The position numbers were made by a program, and so were the translations under genes. From Callaeas wilsoni (taxonomy: Eukaryota > Chordata > Aves > Passeriformes > Callaeidae): DNA of 64,000 nucleotides. Shown here in pieces: positions 13,801 through 54,436 of this stretch. How positions within the stretch are numbered: the first letter of the stretch is position 1; each line of letters starts with the position of its first letter. A model generated the notes under the pieces. That model worked only from the letters and a program-made list of their open reading frames with translations, was not told where the DNA came from and did not search any database. The stretch covers positions 1 through 64,000 of the forward strand of contig VWPU01011632.1 of the NCBI GenBank assembly GCA_013398955.1. The letters are read 5' to 3'.

Positions 13801-16800
13801 TGCTGGGATTTCTGTCCTGTCTGTTTCAAGAAATACGTGAAGACACTTGTGCTGTACCTGTGAAGAACATGTGTTTTCAAATGTAAGTGTCCTTTAAACC
13901 TGTATTGCAAAAGAGACCTTCCGCTTAGATGGGTACGTGTTTGGGATTCTCCTCTGCACCGTTCATCACCTCAGGCCCTCCTTTGCTTCACAGTCCAGGG
14001 AGTTTGCTTGTGAAGCACAGGCTATTGCTTCTGTGTACATTTGGTTTGCTTTTTTATTTTTATATAGATGACTACATGAGTATTTATAAATCAGAAATAG
14101 AGATTTCTTTCTTTGTGGTCTCTTTGTAAAAGAAAGGCTCACTTGCTGAGTGCTAGCAAATACTGACAGCTCTTGAGTGAATGCCAGATGTAGTAAAAAC
14201 CTGCCTCTTTGGGGTTGTTAATGTTACTTTTTAAGTCCAAATGTAAACTATTAGAGGCTAATTTTTGGTACAGTTAGAAGTCTGTATTATGGGCTTTGTT
14301 GTATTGTCTTGAGTACTCCTATTGTTATATTCTATAATGGAGAGATTGGGCAGTACATGAAGATACTTGGTTATTTTGTCCATTAAAGCCTAACCCAGTA
14401 AATAACCTTTTTGTTAATAAATCAGGGGGGTTTTTTTGCAAGATTTGCTTATGAGAGAAATTTAATGTGTATTCCTATAATTATAAACTGTTGACCAAAA
14501 TGTTTTTTGCAAGAGTATCTTGGAGTCTCTGGGTTGGAGTTTGGTTTTGTTTGGTTAGTATGTGTGAAGTCATGGAAGTCAAAAAATGGGGCAGTGAGCA
14601 CCCTGGATGCTCACCTCAAGCAGCAAAGAGTTAATCCACTGAAACTGAAAAAGATCAACTGTAAGAACTGAATAGCTGTGTAAATAGTAATGTTTGCAGA
14701 AAGGTAATAGGAACAAAATGTTTCCATTTGCCTATTTTAAATGTGATTTGCTGGCACAGGTTTTCAAGACTCCTTTCTGCAAAGGACAATAAATAAAACT
14801 TTGATGTATAGTAGAGCAAAATCAATAAATACAATGATTACTATTTTATTAAGTCTTTTTGTAAAGTGTTCAAGAATATTTTATTACTCAGGCCAAAATG
14901 CATTCTCTGTGTGGGTGGATACACAGAGATAGGTCTGGTGTTTTTTCTACCCCAAATGGTAGAAGCAGTGTACACTGAAAGCCACTGGGGAGTTAGAATT
15001 TGTCAGGGAGGCAAGTACCATGAGCTGCTGAGTGGAACTGAAGCTGTTGCAGCCACCCTGATGGTACAGGGCTCAGGTCGGAGCAGTGGCTGTGCTGTGT
15101 GTTACACCTGGCTTGGTGGTAACTGCCATGTAGTGGGCCTGGACTCTCTGAGGTGATACAGTGCACTGTCAGATGAGAAAAAGGTTTTATTTATTACAAA
15201 ATACGAGTGAAAAAATGGAGGATGTGTTTTATAATTGCCATTTTTAATGGAAATTTTCCACTTTTAGATTTCATGCAGTTGCCTGTGACGGCTCCTGTTG
15301 AGTAAACTGAGACTGGAACATCTTGCATCAGCTCTTGTACCTGTACCTGCCACGATGAGAAGTTGCATAAGGTTCCTTTTTTCTTGTTAATTCATGCTTT
15401 TATTGTAATGTAATTGTTATAAGCAGGTCAATTAGTAAACACATTCCTTTAAGGATTTTTTTCTTTCTCATCTAACAAAAGTTTTTTTCTAAAACTAAAG
15501 AGTATAACAGTATTAGTATAAGTAGTATATCAGGCCAAATCAGTGATTATGTATTAAGCAGGATCAGTCCTGAAAAGTACTGGTTTACTTCTCCAGACTC
15601 ATGAATGAGTGTGTTGGTTGCTGCTTTTTTTTGCTGTGTAAAAAGTGTGTCAAACTTGATTTGTGGTCTTACTCTTTCCCATTTGGTGACTACCAGACTA
15701 AACATGAATTTCATGTAACTGAACAGCTCTTACGCGTATCCAGAACCCTTTGCTTGTTCAGATTTTCTATAAGTTGTATTCTTGTAAAGCAGCTCTTTCA
15801 TCCAGGATTTCAGCTCCCAACCTTACCTGCATCACTAGTCAGGGTTTGAGCACTGATTCTTCAAAAAACCCAGCAGGATTATGTGAAACCAGGATGGATG
15901 CATGTTCTGTAAGAACCTGATTGTTTACAGCTAACCTGCAGACCAAACCCTAAGTTAGAATATTACCGCATGTCGTGGGTTTTTATTTGTCACTGATGAA
16001 GCAGGAGCTACCTAAGAACAAAATTCCAGTGTTGAAAAGGCAGTGAACTTTCTCACTGTGTCATAGTCTAATACTTGCAAAAACTGCTTAGAATCACGTT
16101 CTCCGCTTTGTTCCCTGCCCCAAAATGATGGGTTTGCTTACACTCTTTTTATGGTCAGAAGCAGTCATATATACTTCCAAAATTAATGAGGTGACAACAT
16201 ATTGTACTTTAGTGAAATTTTAAAATCTTGTATAGTATTTCACTAAACCTTTCAAAGTTTTGTTTTTGTTGGGTACTACTTTTTTTTAAAAAGGCAGAAT
16301 ATTAAACAGCAAACACTACTTCCCTTTTAGGCCTCCCAAATCTGGTATAACCATGAAAAATTTCACTAAAACTTTTAATTTTTAGACTAGTTCTGCAGAT
16401 TGATTCTTAATAATGTATTTACATTTTGAATTTTTAATAGAGCATACATTAAAGGTTTGAAATAGTAATTGTTACAGAGAAAAATGCATGAGCAAGCATT
16501 GTATCTTAATGAAAACAGTCTTATTCTTTTGCATTGTCATTAAAAGTGGTTTTCTTAATGGAGGCTAAATGACCTTTTGTATAAGGAAAAAAAAAACAAC
16601 AGAAAATGTACTGTCATGTTCAGCTGCATTGGTTTTGCTTCCTGTAAAACATAATTGCCTTATAGCTAGCACTCCAGCCTCAAGTCAGGGTAGAGTTTTG
16701 CTTCTACATTGCCATCAAAATGATTTTTTTATTGGATGTTTAGTGATCCATTTAGCTGACTTTGATGTTCTCCTGGGAACGGCAGTGATAAATCTGTTGG

Positions 16801-19800
16801 GTATGAAGGTGTTTTAAACGGCATCTCCTTTGCTTACCTGGTATTTTCCTCTTCAACAACATAGCAAACAAATAAAATGATGAGTTAAAATACAACCTCT
16901 GTTCTTCAGTTACACAAGGAAAGAGGGGGAGCCTTTAATATTGCCACCAAGGAACTTCCTTTGTGTCATGGCTCAGCTCTCCTTAGAACCATCACCTACA
17001 AAGATACTGGAGCTTATTGTTCTAATGAAACTACTGGAATATATTTTTCTTTCTTTTTCAGAATGGCATTGCACTTTCCCAGTGTCCAATTACAATGGTA
17101 ATTACAATTAGTTACAAGCATAGATGCTCTGTATATATCACAGTCTGAAATCCATTACCAAATTCTTAAGACATTGGCACAGGAGCTCTCTCTCACTAAA
17201 GTTTGCTATCCCTTAATTATAAGATTTTGAAGGAAAAAAAAAAATCGAGTCTTACTTGGCCAGTGAGACAAGAAACTGCATTTGCAAAAGGTAATTTTTA
17301 ATCTTAAAAACATTACATTTTGAGTGAAAAAAAAATTGTCATAATTTTAAAAACAAACTGTTTTCAATAGATGGCTTGTAAAAGCCTCCCTTTTGTGAAG
17401 GAGTAACTGAAATAATTAGCAATTTACTCAGGCTAAGAGGTGTACCTCAGAGCAGAGTTCTAGAACAGGATGCTTGCTTTTCTGAGTCCAAGACATTTCC
17501 CTTTATTCTGTCTGTTGGAGTGTTCCTTAGACCCTTTCTTGCAATGCTGCCTTTTATGAAACGGTGGGCAAAGCACAATTTATGTTTGCAATTCAAAGCA
17601 AAGATTCCCAGGTTTGAGGGTTATTATGCAAGGATGAGCCAGAAGAGAGACCTTGGCATGGTTGTCATAGAAAAAGTGGAAAAGATTCTTCTCTCCTTCT
17701 GAGGAAAGAATGAAGCTGTTGGGATAACTGCAAAATGAAATGGCAGGCTGCTGTTCTGGAAGGGCTCAGCACCTCCCTAACCAAGGAAAGTTATGAAACC
17801 TGGAGAGAATATTATTTGAACAGCCTTGACTGTTTGTCAGACAGGGAGTTTCTTTGGAGAACCGTTTGCCTAAAGGTATTAAATGAATTGCTTTAATTTT
17901 TGTATGTAGCAGTGTTTGGTTAAACTCTGTTTCTACTTTGTAGGCAGAGAGATGTTCTCCAGCTTTATAAGGAGAAAAAAGATGTTCACCTCCTGAATTG
18001 GGCAGGCAAAATAATAGTACAACATAGAACTTTTTGAAAAATGGGTAAACTCTTGCTGTGTGAACTCTGGATTCAGCTTTAAAACATCTTGTTCTGTGCT
18101 GCTATCAACAGCAGCATAATTTTTCTGGCCTGCAGTAGCTGATTGGCTGGCTCATGATTATTTTCATTAAGTATCCTTCAGTGACAGCCTAAGAACATAA
18201 GTCTCTTCAAGTGATTACTGAATTTGCCCTTTAGCCTATTTAAGTTTGTTTTTTGTCATTGCTTTTTGCCTTTGATCTTAAAATTAAAATATATACACTT
18301 CAATTTAAATTTTTTTTTTGTTTTAAATCTCTTTCCCCCACTGCTGCTTGTTGCAGTACGTCCCTACTGTGAAGAGCTTTTATGGTTTATTTGAGTATGT
18401 CTCTCAGGGTGCTCTGCAGAACAGACTTTGATGTTGTTTGGTTTCTTCAAACTGCCTGTAATGATGCAGTGTTAGATTACAGCAGCTTGTTAGGGAAAAA
18501 GATCGTCATGAAATATTTTTGCTTGGAGTTTTAGGAAGTTCTATGTTTTAGGCAAAAATGGAATTAATCTCCTCCTACAAATGAAGGATGTTGGATTGAT
18601 CTGTTCCCAAAAGGACTGCAGATCTAGGATTGATGAAGCAGGGTTTCTTTCCATTACTGCTGAAGGATCTTATATGATTTAAACATTACTTTTTTCAACT
18701 CAAATTTCTTTTCATTAGAGTTTTCAGAGAGTTAATGGAGGAAAAGTCAAAGAGTGTAAGACATCAGCAGAGAATAATACATCTTATGAATGAAAACTTA
18801 CTTAATTTAGAATTGTCAGAAGCTGTGCATCTTATGTATACATGATTATTAGTTGCTTGATTTATGATAGTGCTTTTAATAAGTCATATCAATACATTTG
18901 AAAGGTTAACTGAGTGAAGTGCATTTGTAGTTTATTATGCACAAAACACTGATTTTAATAGCTAGTGGCTCATTGACTGTTGCAGAAATTCATCTTCAGC
19001 CATTATGGCAACCGTCTCTGATTTTCATAAGGATTTCGGCTATTTTGTTGATTTATATTTTTAATCTTTTAGACAGATGGCATAATTTCTTGACTCAACA
19101 GTAGAATACATTAGAAAGTTGCATCATTATTGTGGTCGTTGGGTATAAATCATGCTTTTAAAAAAGACAAAAGTGAATATCCTGGCATCATTAGGGACTC
19201 TTGGAAAAAGTTACACATCTCTTCACAGTGCTGTTGTTAGGAATTTGGGGATATTTATAAGCTCTTTTCTGGTATTTACCCAATATTACTTAACTCATGT
19301 TTATTAATATAACAAGTGGACCCATTGAATACTGATTCTGAGTCTGAAATCATAGGACTCATGGGAAGTCTCTAGGAATAAACCAGCCAAATTCTGTCAC
19401 ATACACAGCTTTTCTTCTCTTAGGGGGGTGTCCCAGTGTGTCCAATGCTTGGAAAACATTTCAACATCCTCACTGGTCAGGGTTCCCATGTGCAGAGGGG
19501 TGACATTGCCTGTGTTCCTAGGGCTTGTTTGGAGGCTGGTGATTCACAGAGGTCGTAGAGATTCCTAGTGAGGGTGCACATGGAGGTGCTCTGATGTTGT
19601 TGAAGAGGATCTTTTAAATTGTATAATCACAAAACGTTTTCAGACACATACCTGCCATGCACATGGCATTGTACTGCAGTCTTCTAAGGGGGAGTGGACC
19701 AGTTCCACCTCGTGTATCAGTGTCTTGTTTGTGTAGGGGTTCAGATTTCTAACCTAACTTCTGCCTAAAGAGACCTACTGCGATATGGATTGTAATATCA

Positions 19801-19865
19801 TGTTTGAAAATACCCCCCTGCCAGCAGTGATCGTTTACTACTAACCTTTTCTTTTCTCTTTTCAG

Positions 19866-48871
<29,006 letters not shown>

Positions 48872-50950
48872 TCCTCCTCTGCACCACTTTGCTACTATGA
48901 GCTTGGATCAAATAGGAAATACTTGAATTGCCTGTCTCAACTCGACACTTGAGATCAACACACAAAACCACCATTCCTCATTTCCAGCTTAAACTGTTCT
49001 TTCTAATGACATCACCATGATGACTGGCAAGTTTAGTAAAATGTTATGGCAGCAAACTTGTGTCTGTCTCCTTTTTTCCAGTTTTCTCTGCTACCTTGTC
49101 AGTCTGTGGATTTTCCCGGGTCTTTTTGGGAAATCATGATTCTGAAGCCTCAAGTTTTTAAACATTTATAAATCCTGTATAATGTTTTATTTGTATCTTT
49201 AAAATTTGGATGTATATAGAGAGAACTTGGCTATATAAGAAATGGTTATACTGGGGGCCTTTTTTTACCTAATTATTTAAAGATAAGAAGGTATTGATGT
49301 TGTGACATTATGTACATTGAAAATGCTTGTAACAAGGTAATTGTTGAACAGAGGACCAGGTTATTTGCTGCTGTGCTGTTTTTCTGTGTAAATCTGAGGG
49401 AGAAAATGTTTGACATTCCAGCATGTGTAATACACCTTCAATATGTGCCTAATGGTTACTTTTATTTTTATCTAAATATGGAAGGATGGTCATGGCACAG
49501 CTCTGCCTCAAGGCAGGTACTCTTGCAGGTGTTAGTTAAAGCTCCTTTAATACAGAAGATGCTAATAACACAGCAGAAGTTAAACCTAAGAATAATCTCT
49601 CAGATACAGAAACTCCTTTTTTAAATAGCTCGTGACCATTTCATCCAGAGCTGAATTGTGTAGTGCTAATATGAACTCTCATCATTAATTTCACCTAACA
49701 CTTTACAAGCTTGACAGTGTCCTTTTAGCAGAGGGACTGTAGCAGCGTTTGTCTTTTCTCATTAGGTTTGGACATGACACTGGGTTTGCTCTTTCATTGT
49801 TTGTGAAGGTTTGGCAAGACCCCTGCTCTGCCCTAGCTGCAACCCGCATCTTCCTGGGGGGATTTTTAAAGTCATAATGACAGTTATGTTCTCAGCTCAC
49901 ACAGTGCCTAGCTGCCCTTTGTGCCATTAAAAATCTCCCTTTGATTCTCTGTTCTTTTGTCTAGTACTTTTTGCTTTAAAAACAGATATTTGAAGCATTT
50001 GTCAGCCAGAGTTATGTATGTTGCTTGGTTTGTTACACCTAATTCTTACTTTGGGAAGGAGTCTTAATTTCTGTTTCAGTAGAGATTCATGGATATTGTT
50101 TGAAAAAATACGGGGGCTCTTTTCATCTTCAGTGAGAGTGTCCAGATTTGTTTCAGATGTGAATTTTATTTTCAAAATATTTCTGGAAATAATATTCAGG
50201 GTTACATGAGAATGTCATCAGTCAACTTTGTGATGGAGCAGATATTAAAATGGCTTTAATTTGGAGATTACTGTGACGTGTATCATTTACCTGTAGTACT
50301 AAAACTCAAGGTCCTGATGCTCACTTAGTCCCCTGCTATGGTAGCACATAGCAATGGTGAAGGCCAGAAGCTTAGTCTGGGAGAGGGAGTTCCTGCTTTT
50401 GTCTTTGTGACATGAGGTTTTGGGAGGTACTTGATATGCAGATTCTCATGTTACAAACTTCTGATTTTTTTTTTTTTTAAATTAATGCTCTCCATTGATT
50501 ATAGAAAGCAGGTTTGTAGGAGTTGAAGGTTATCAAGCAGGTTCCCTGTACTGGAGTTTTGATGAAATGGTGAGGTGGTTTGTGCTAGTTACGGATTTCT
50601 CCTGCTGCTGTCCATGAAAAACTGCTAACATTTTGTAAATTTTGGTGTAAGTAACAAAATGGAAATAGAAGCAACAAAAAGAAATTGGAACCATGTTTTT
50701 GAGATTATTGCCTTTAGATATCCAGATGATAAATGAAAACCTTGTGGCAAACAGAGATAAGACAAATGTTGAAAAATGACTGGAGAATCCAAGTGTGGAA
50801 AAATTGCCAAGGCTGTAGGGAAGTGTCGCACCATGTATTAGATATTACCAACACTTAAATTTGTATCTGTGCTCCATCAACAGGTTCTTAAATAGAACTC
50901 AGCACAGACTGTACATTGTTCAAATATTTTTGTGATTTTTAGTGAAAATT

Positions 50951-51094
50951 AATAAATTGCTGAAGTACTATGTATATCACTTAGTGCATTGTGCAGCAGA
51001 TTTAAGAAAATAAATCTGCTTTTGGTTAAACAAATCTGAAGTTAGTATTTTGTTCTGCTAAGGGTTTAAATCCCCTTTGGAGAAATTGAATAAA
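50951..51094 (+). terminator. ACSL3: Proximal poly(A) signal cluster
   Basis: Three AATAAA hexamers occur at 50951-50956, 51009-51014 and 51089-51094, about 2.1-2.2 kb after the stop. They would give a short-UTR isoform. Confidence 0.5.
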
Positions 51095-51675
51095 TGAAAC
51101 TTTTAAAATTGTTTGGATATAGTAGTTTTAAATTTTTTTTCTAATCCAGTCACAAGATGGGGTTGCAGTCTAACTGTGCATTTGATTTTACAGATCAGGT
51201 TTGTTTAGGTTTAAAATGGATGTGATATATATAGTTCCTCCTTCATTAGGCATTAAATTCATTGTGGACGTTTATTTCTTCTACAGAATGTGAAAACAAA
51301 GCAGTTCATTAAGTTTAGTCTCAGCACTGGAGATAGAAAGACTTATAAAAACCTTAGTGGTGAGCATGGTTTTTTTCTTCTGATTTATAGCAAAAGGCAG
51401 ACTCCACTCCTGCTGGACTGTGAGTACTTCGTGTCCCATTGCAGCCACCTGTCCGTGGGTGCTGGGAGGTGACGGGGCTGTAATGGGATGTTCGGTCAGG
51501 CTGCGCTTCAGGGCTGGGGCTCCCTCCCTGTCCTGCTCCTGCTCCTGCTGGCTGCCAGGCCCTGCTGGCTGCCACCCCATGCTCCTGCACTGCTGAGCAC
51601 GAGGACAACTTTGGAGGGATTTGTTCCAGACCTGCAGAGATGCACTGCTTGCCAGCTGGGAATTTCCCTCCCTCC

Positions 51676-51741
51676 TTTTTTTTTTTTTTTTTTTTGGTTT
51701 TTTGTGTGGTTTTTCTTGTTATTTTTTTTTTTTAATTTTTT
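51676..51741. repeat. T-rich low-complexity tract
   Basis: Long T runs are broken by GG, TGTG and CTTG. It lies within the probable long 3' UTR. Confidence 0.85.
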
Positions 51742-52860
51742 GGCATGTCTTCCCATGCCGTGTGTAACAAGAACAAAAGCACCTGCTGGAACGCACTGCA
51801 GTGTCCCAGAGGCTGTGGGCAGCTGTACAGGAAGTGAGAGGTGCATGTTTGGAAGGAGTGGTCTCTGTCGCGTGGGGAGTTCTGTAATGGAAAGAGCTGT
51901 AACTTTAAACAATCTTGAGTTCAAACTAAGAGCAAGGGGCATATACCTCACCTGAAGGGCCCCCAAAAGAGGGGGATTTTTAACAAAACTTTTGTAAATA
52001 CAAACTTACCAGGTCTCTGAATCATTGGAAATTGTAACTACTTAGTCTGTTGTGAAAATCTTTGTATTTCATTATTAAAATGGTTGACTGAGAAATTCCA
52101 GGGATGCTGTGAATATCCTTTAAGTTCCGCAATTCTTTAAAAAAATTCCAGGACTTTAGGCTATCATTCAGTCTAGTTGTAAGCGTTCTTTACAGAGTGT
52201 ATTGTTTCTGAGGGAGGTGAGAAATTCCAAAGTTGCAGGGTGCGGGTTTGCTGCTGCTGCAGGTGTCACAGAGGCAGCAGCCCACCTCAAAGGGGAGCTG
52301 TGACTGAGCAGGGAAAGGTTCTGCTGAAATGGAAGGGAAAAGCAATGTGTGACTGGAGCTCAGAACATACCACATGCCTGCATCCCACTGCTCCACAGAC
52401 AGGATGCAGAGGAGGGTCTGGAATTGAAACCATACATTAGGAGCACTCTGTAAAGCTCATAAGTTTATGCAGAAATTGCTATAGGACGTAAAACTCCTTT
52501 GCAATAACCTTTGTCCTGCTAAAATTCACAAACTTTTTGTTCTGTACTAAAACTACATTTAGGTGATGCAGCATTTTTAATTTTTATTACTGTGGTGTAT
52601 TAACTACTTTGGACTTGGTATAAAATTGTGTACATCTGTTTCTTTACTGGTAAGAGGAACAATTTTCAACTTGCCTACACCTTGGACCAGGCTGAAACAT
52701 TGATTGAATGACCAGTCGTATATTGTTGTAATGGGTTATTTAATGTAAACTCATTTTCAATGTGATCTTGGCTGTTACTATGAACTGCCTGAACATTGTA
52801 TATCCTAATTGAGTTATATTGTATGAATTATTTATTTGTAATTGGATATCATGTTTCAAA

Positions 52861-52866
52861 AATAAA
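52861..52866 (+). terminator. ACSL3: Distal poly(A) signal of ACSL3
   Basis: AATAAA lies at the end of an AT-rich block, followed by AATTTCACAAATTGGGCC; cleavage would be near 52880. The next bases contain a GTG/TT-rich segment (GGGCCATGTGCATCC...TTTTTTCAG). Confidence 0.6.
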
Positions 52867-53692
52867 ATTAATTTCACAAATTGGGCCATGTGCATCCACT
52901 TTTTTCAGTGGTACTGAGTTGATGATGTAGAAATGTGATTGTTACTGTCAAATGTTTCAAATATCTGTGACCACTTGAACTGAATGCAGGAACAGAAACT
53001 ACCAGGTTAGGATGGATTTTCACTGCAGGAAAATTAATCGTGTTTGGTCAATTTTTATTTGCATATGATCTGCCATTCACCCGGTTTTAAAAGCACTGGC
53101 TGTGGTAATACCTGATGTAAAGCTGTAAGCTTATGACATTTTTTTTCCTATCCAATTGTGCTAGAACTTGTATTTGGTGTGTAGTTTTCTTTAAGTTTGT
53201 GTGTTGAAGGGTCAGATATCAGATGCTTGCAACTGGACTTCTTAAGAGATCTTAAGCACTTAAATTTCAAGTTTTGATTACAAGCTCACAAACCACTGCT
53301 GGTAACAGTCCAGCCTGGAGGCATCTCAGCAGAGGTCTCTTTCTCCTTTTTTTTGTGTCTCTATTTACAGGTTCCCCAAATGCCCAGGATTGTAGTGCTA
53401 TGAAATGTCAAACCTTCCCTGCTGTATAGCTGATGGGTTTTTTATCCCTTTGACCAGCCATGAGAAGGCTCCAGCTTCCTCTAGATTCCGTTATATCCAA
53501 TGTAGTTGTTTATTTTTTTCTTTCAAAAATACTGGGGGTGGTCTAAGACCGAAAATTTCTTGTTTCAAATAATTTAAGATAATATTCACTTTAATTGCTT
53601 TTATTTTCCTTTTTTTGTTGGACAGTTACAGCTAATAAAATGCTGTTAGGGGTCTCTTTGATAAGAAGTAAACAAGTTCAGAAGTATTATAA

Positions 53693-53745
53693 TAGGTATT
53701 TATTATAGCAACTAATTTCATAGGTATTTATAGCAACTAATTTCA
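53693..53745. repeat. Short tandem duplication (28 and 25 bp)
   Basis: TAGGTATTTATTATAGCAAC followed by TAATTTCA is repeated at once as TAGGTATTTATAGCAAC plus TAATTTCA. The second copy lacks three bases. Confidence 0.9.
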
Positions 53746-54346
53746 GGAAGGATGTATGTAACCATTTTTCAGAAAATATGTCAATGTAGCCATTAGAGAG
53801 GCATAGGATCCAAAATAGATACAACAAAAATGCAAATAAAAACATTGTAGACATGAGTTGCTATTATTGTCTACAAAAAAATCCAGGGGTGACAACAGAG
53901 AAAGGGAGTACCCAAACAGTTGGAAAGGTGAGTAATTTTTAAAAAACAGTTGTAGTACTTGGGAATAGTATTTTTTAAAATCTGTCCTTATTTCTGTGCG
54001 TGTAGAATTTCTGTGCTGGCACTAAAGGTTAAAGGAAGTGCCAGGCCCGTGCTCTGTGTAGGAGCAGTACCTGTCCTTTCCTGCTGTCCCCAGGAGCTGT
54101 CGGGAAGTGCTGGGAATGGCCAGGGCTAGGACCTGCCCTCCCTTTTAAATGTTCTCCTACAGATCAAAGGTGAGTGGTGTGGAAAGGGAACCCTGGCTTT
54201 CCCTAGAAATGATATAAAGTGGATTTGTCTGCCCTCAGCAAGGCAGAGAACAGGTGACAGATGTGCCTTTGTGCCGGGGAGCCAGTGGGAGAAAAGTTCT
54301 TAATTTGGGATGAAAGGTGCCGGTGATGAGTGGGAAATCAGGGGAT

Positions 54347-54436
54347 GTTCCCAGGCAGGGTACGTTGTTCCCAGGCAGGGTACGTTGTTCCCAGGCAGGG
54401 TACGTTGTTCCCAGGCAGGGTACGTTGTTCCCAGGC
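54347..54436. repeat. 20-bp minisatellite, about 4.5 copies
   Basis: The unit GTTCCCAGGCAGGGTACGTT recurs every 20 bases at 54347, 54367, 54387, 54407 and partly at 54427. Copies are identical over the full units. Since 20 is not a multiple of three, its translation cycles through frames and any ORF over it is artefactual. Confidence 0.95.

Larger units (their letters stand above)
260..19865 (+). other. ACSL3: Probable first intron of ACSL3
   Basis: About 19.6 kb of mostly AT-rich DNA runs between the putative first exon and the ATG exon. I see no convincing coding exon; open frames here are short and unrelated to known families. It holds an old CR1 piece (3.2-3.7 kb), an A-rich simple repeat (8.54 kb), a possible solo LTR (9.1-9.5 kb), a small CpG-rich patch (11.87-12.05 kb) and a moderately GC-rich stretch (12.4-13.8 kb). 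Additional non-coding 5' exons may be hidden here. Confidence 0.5.
48872..52885 (+). other. ACSL3: ACSL3 3' UTR
   Basis: AT-rich sequence without a spliceable exon follows the stop. Two ends are plausible: a nearer cluster of AATAAA at 50951, 51009 and 51089, and a distal AATAAA at 52861 closing a dense AT-rich block (52.56-52.88 kb) that reads like a conserved terminal UTR. The distal form would be about 4.0 kb. A T-rich tract lies inside at 51.68-51.74 kb. Length is inferred from signals only. Confidence 0.7.
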
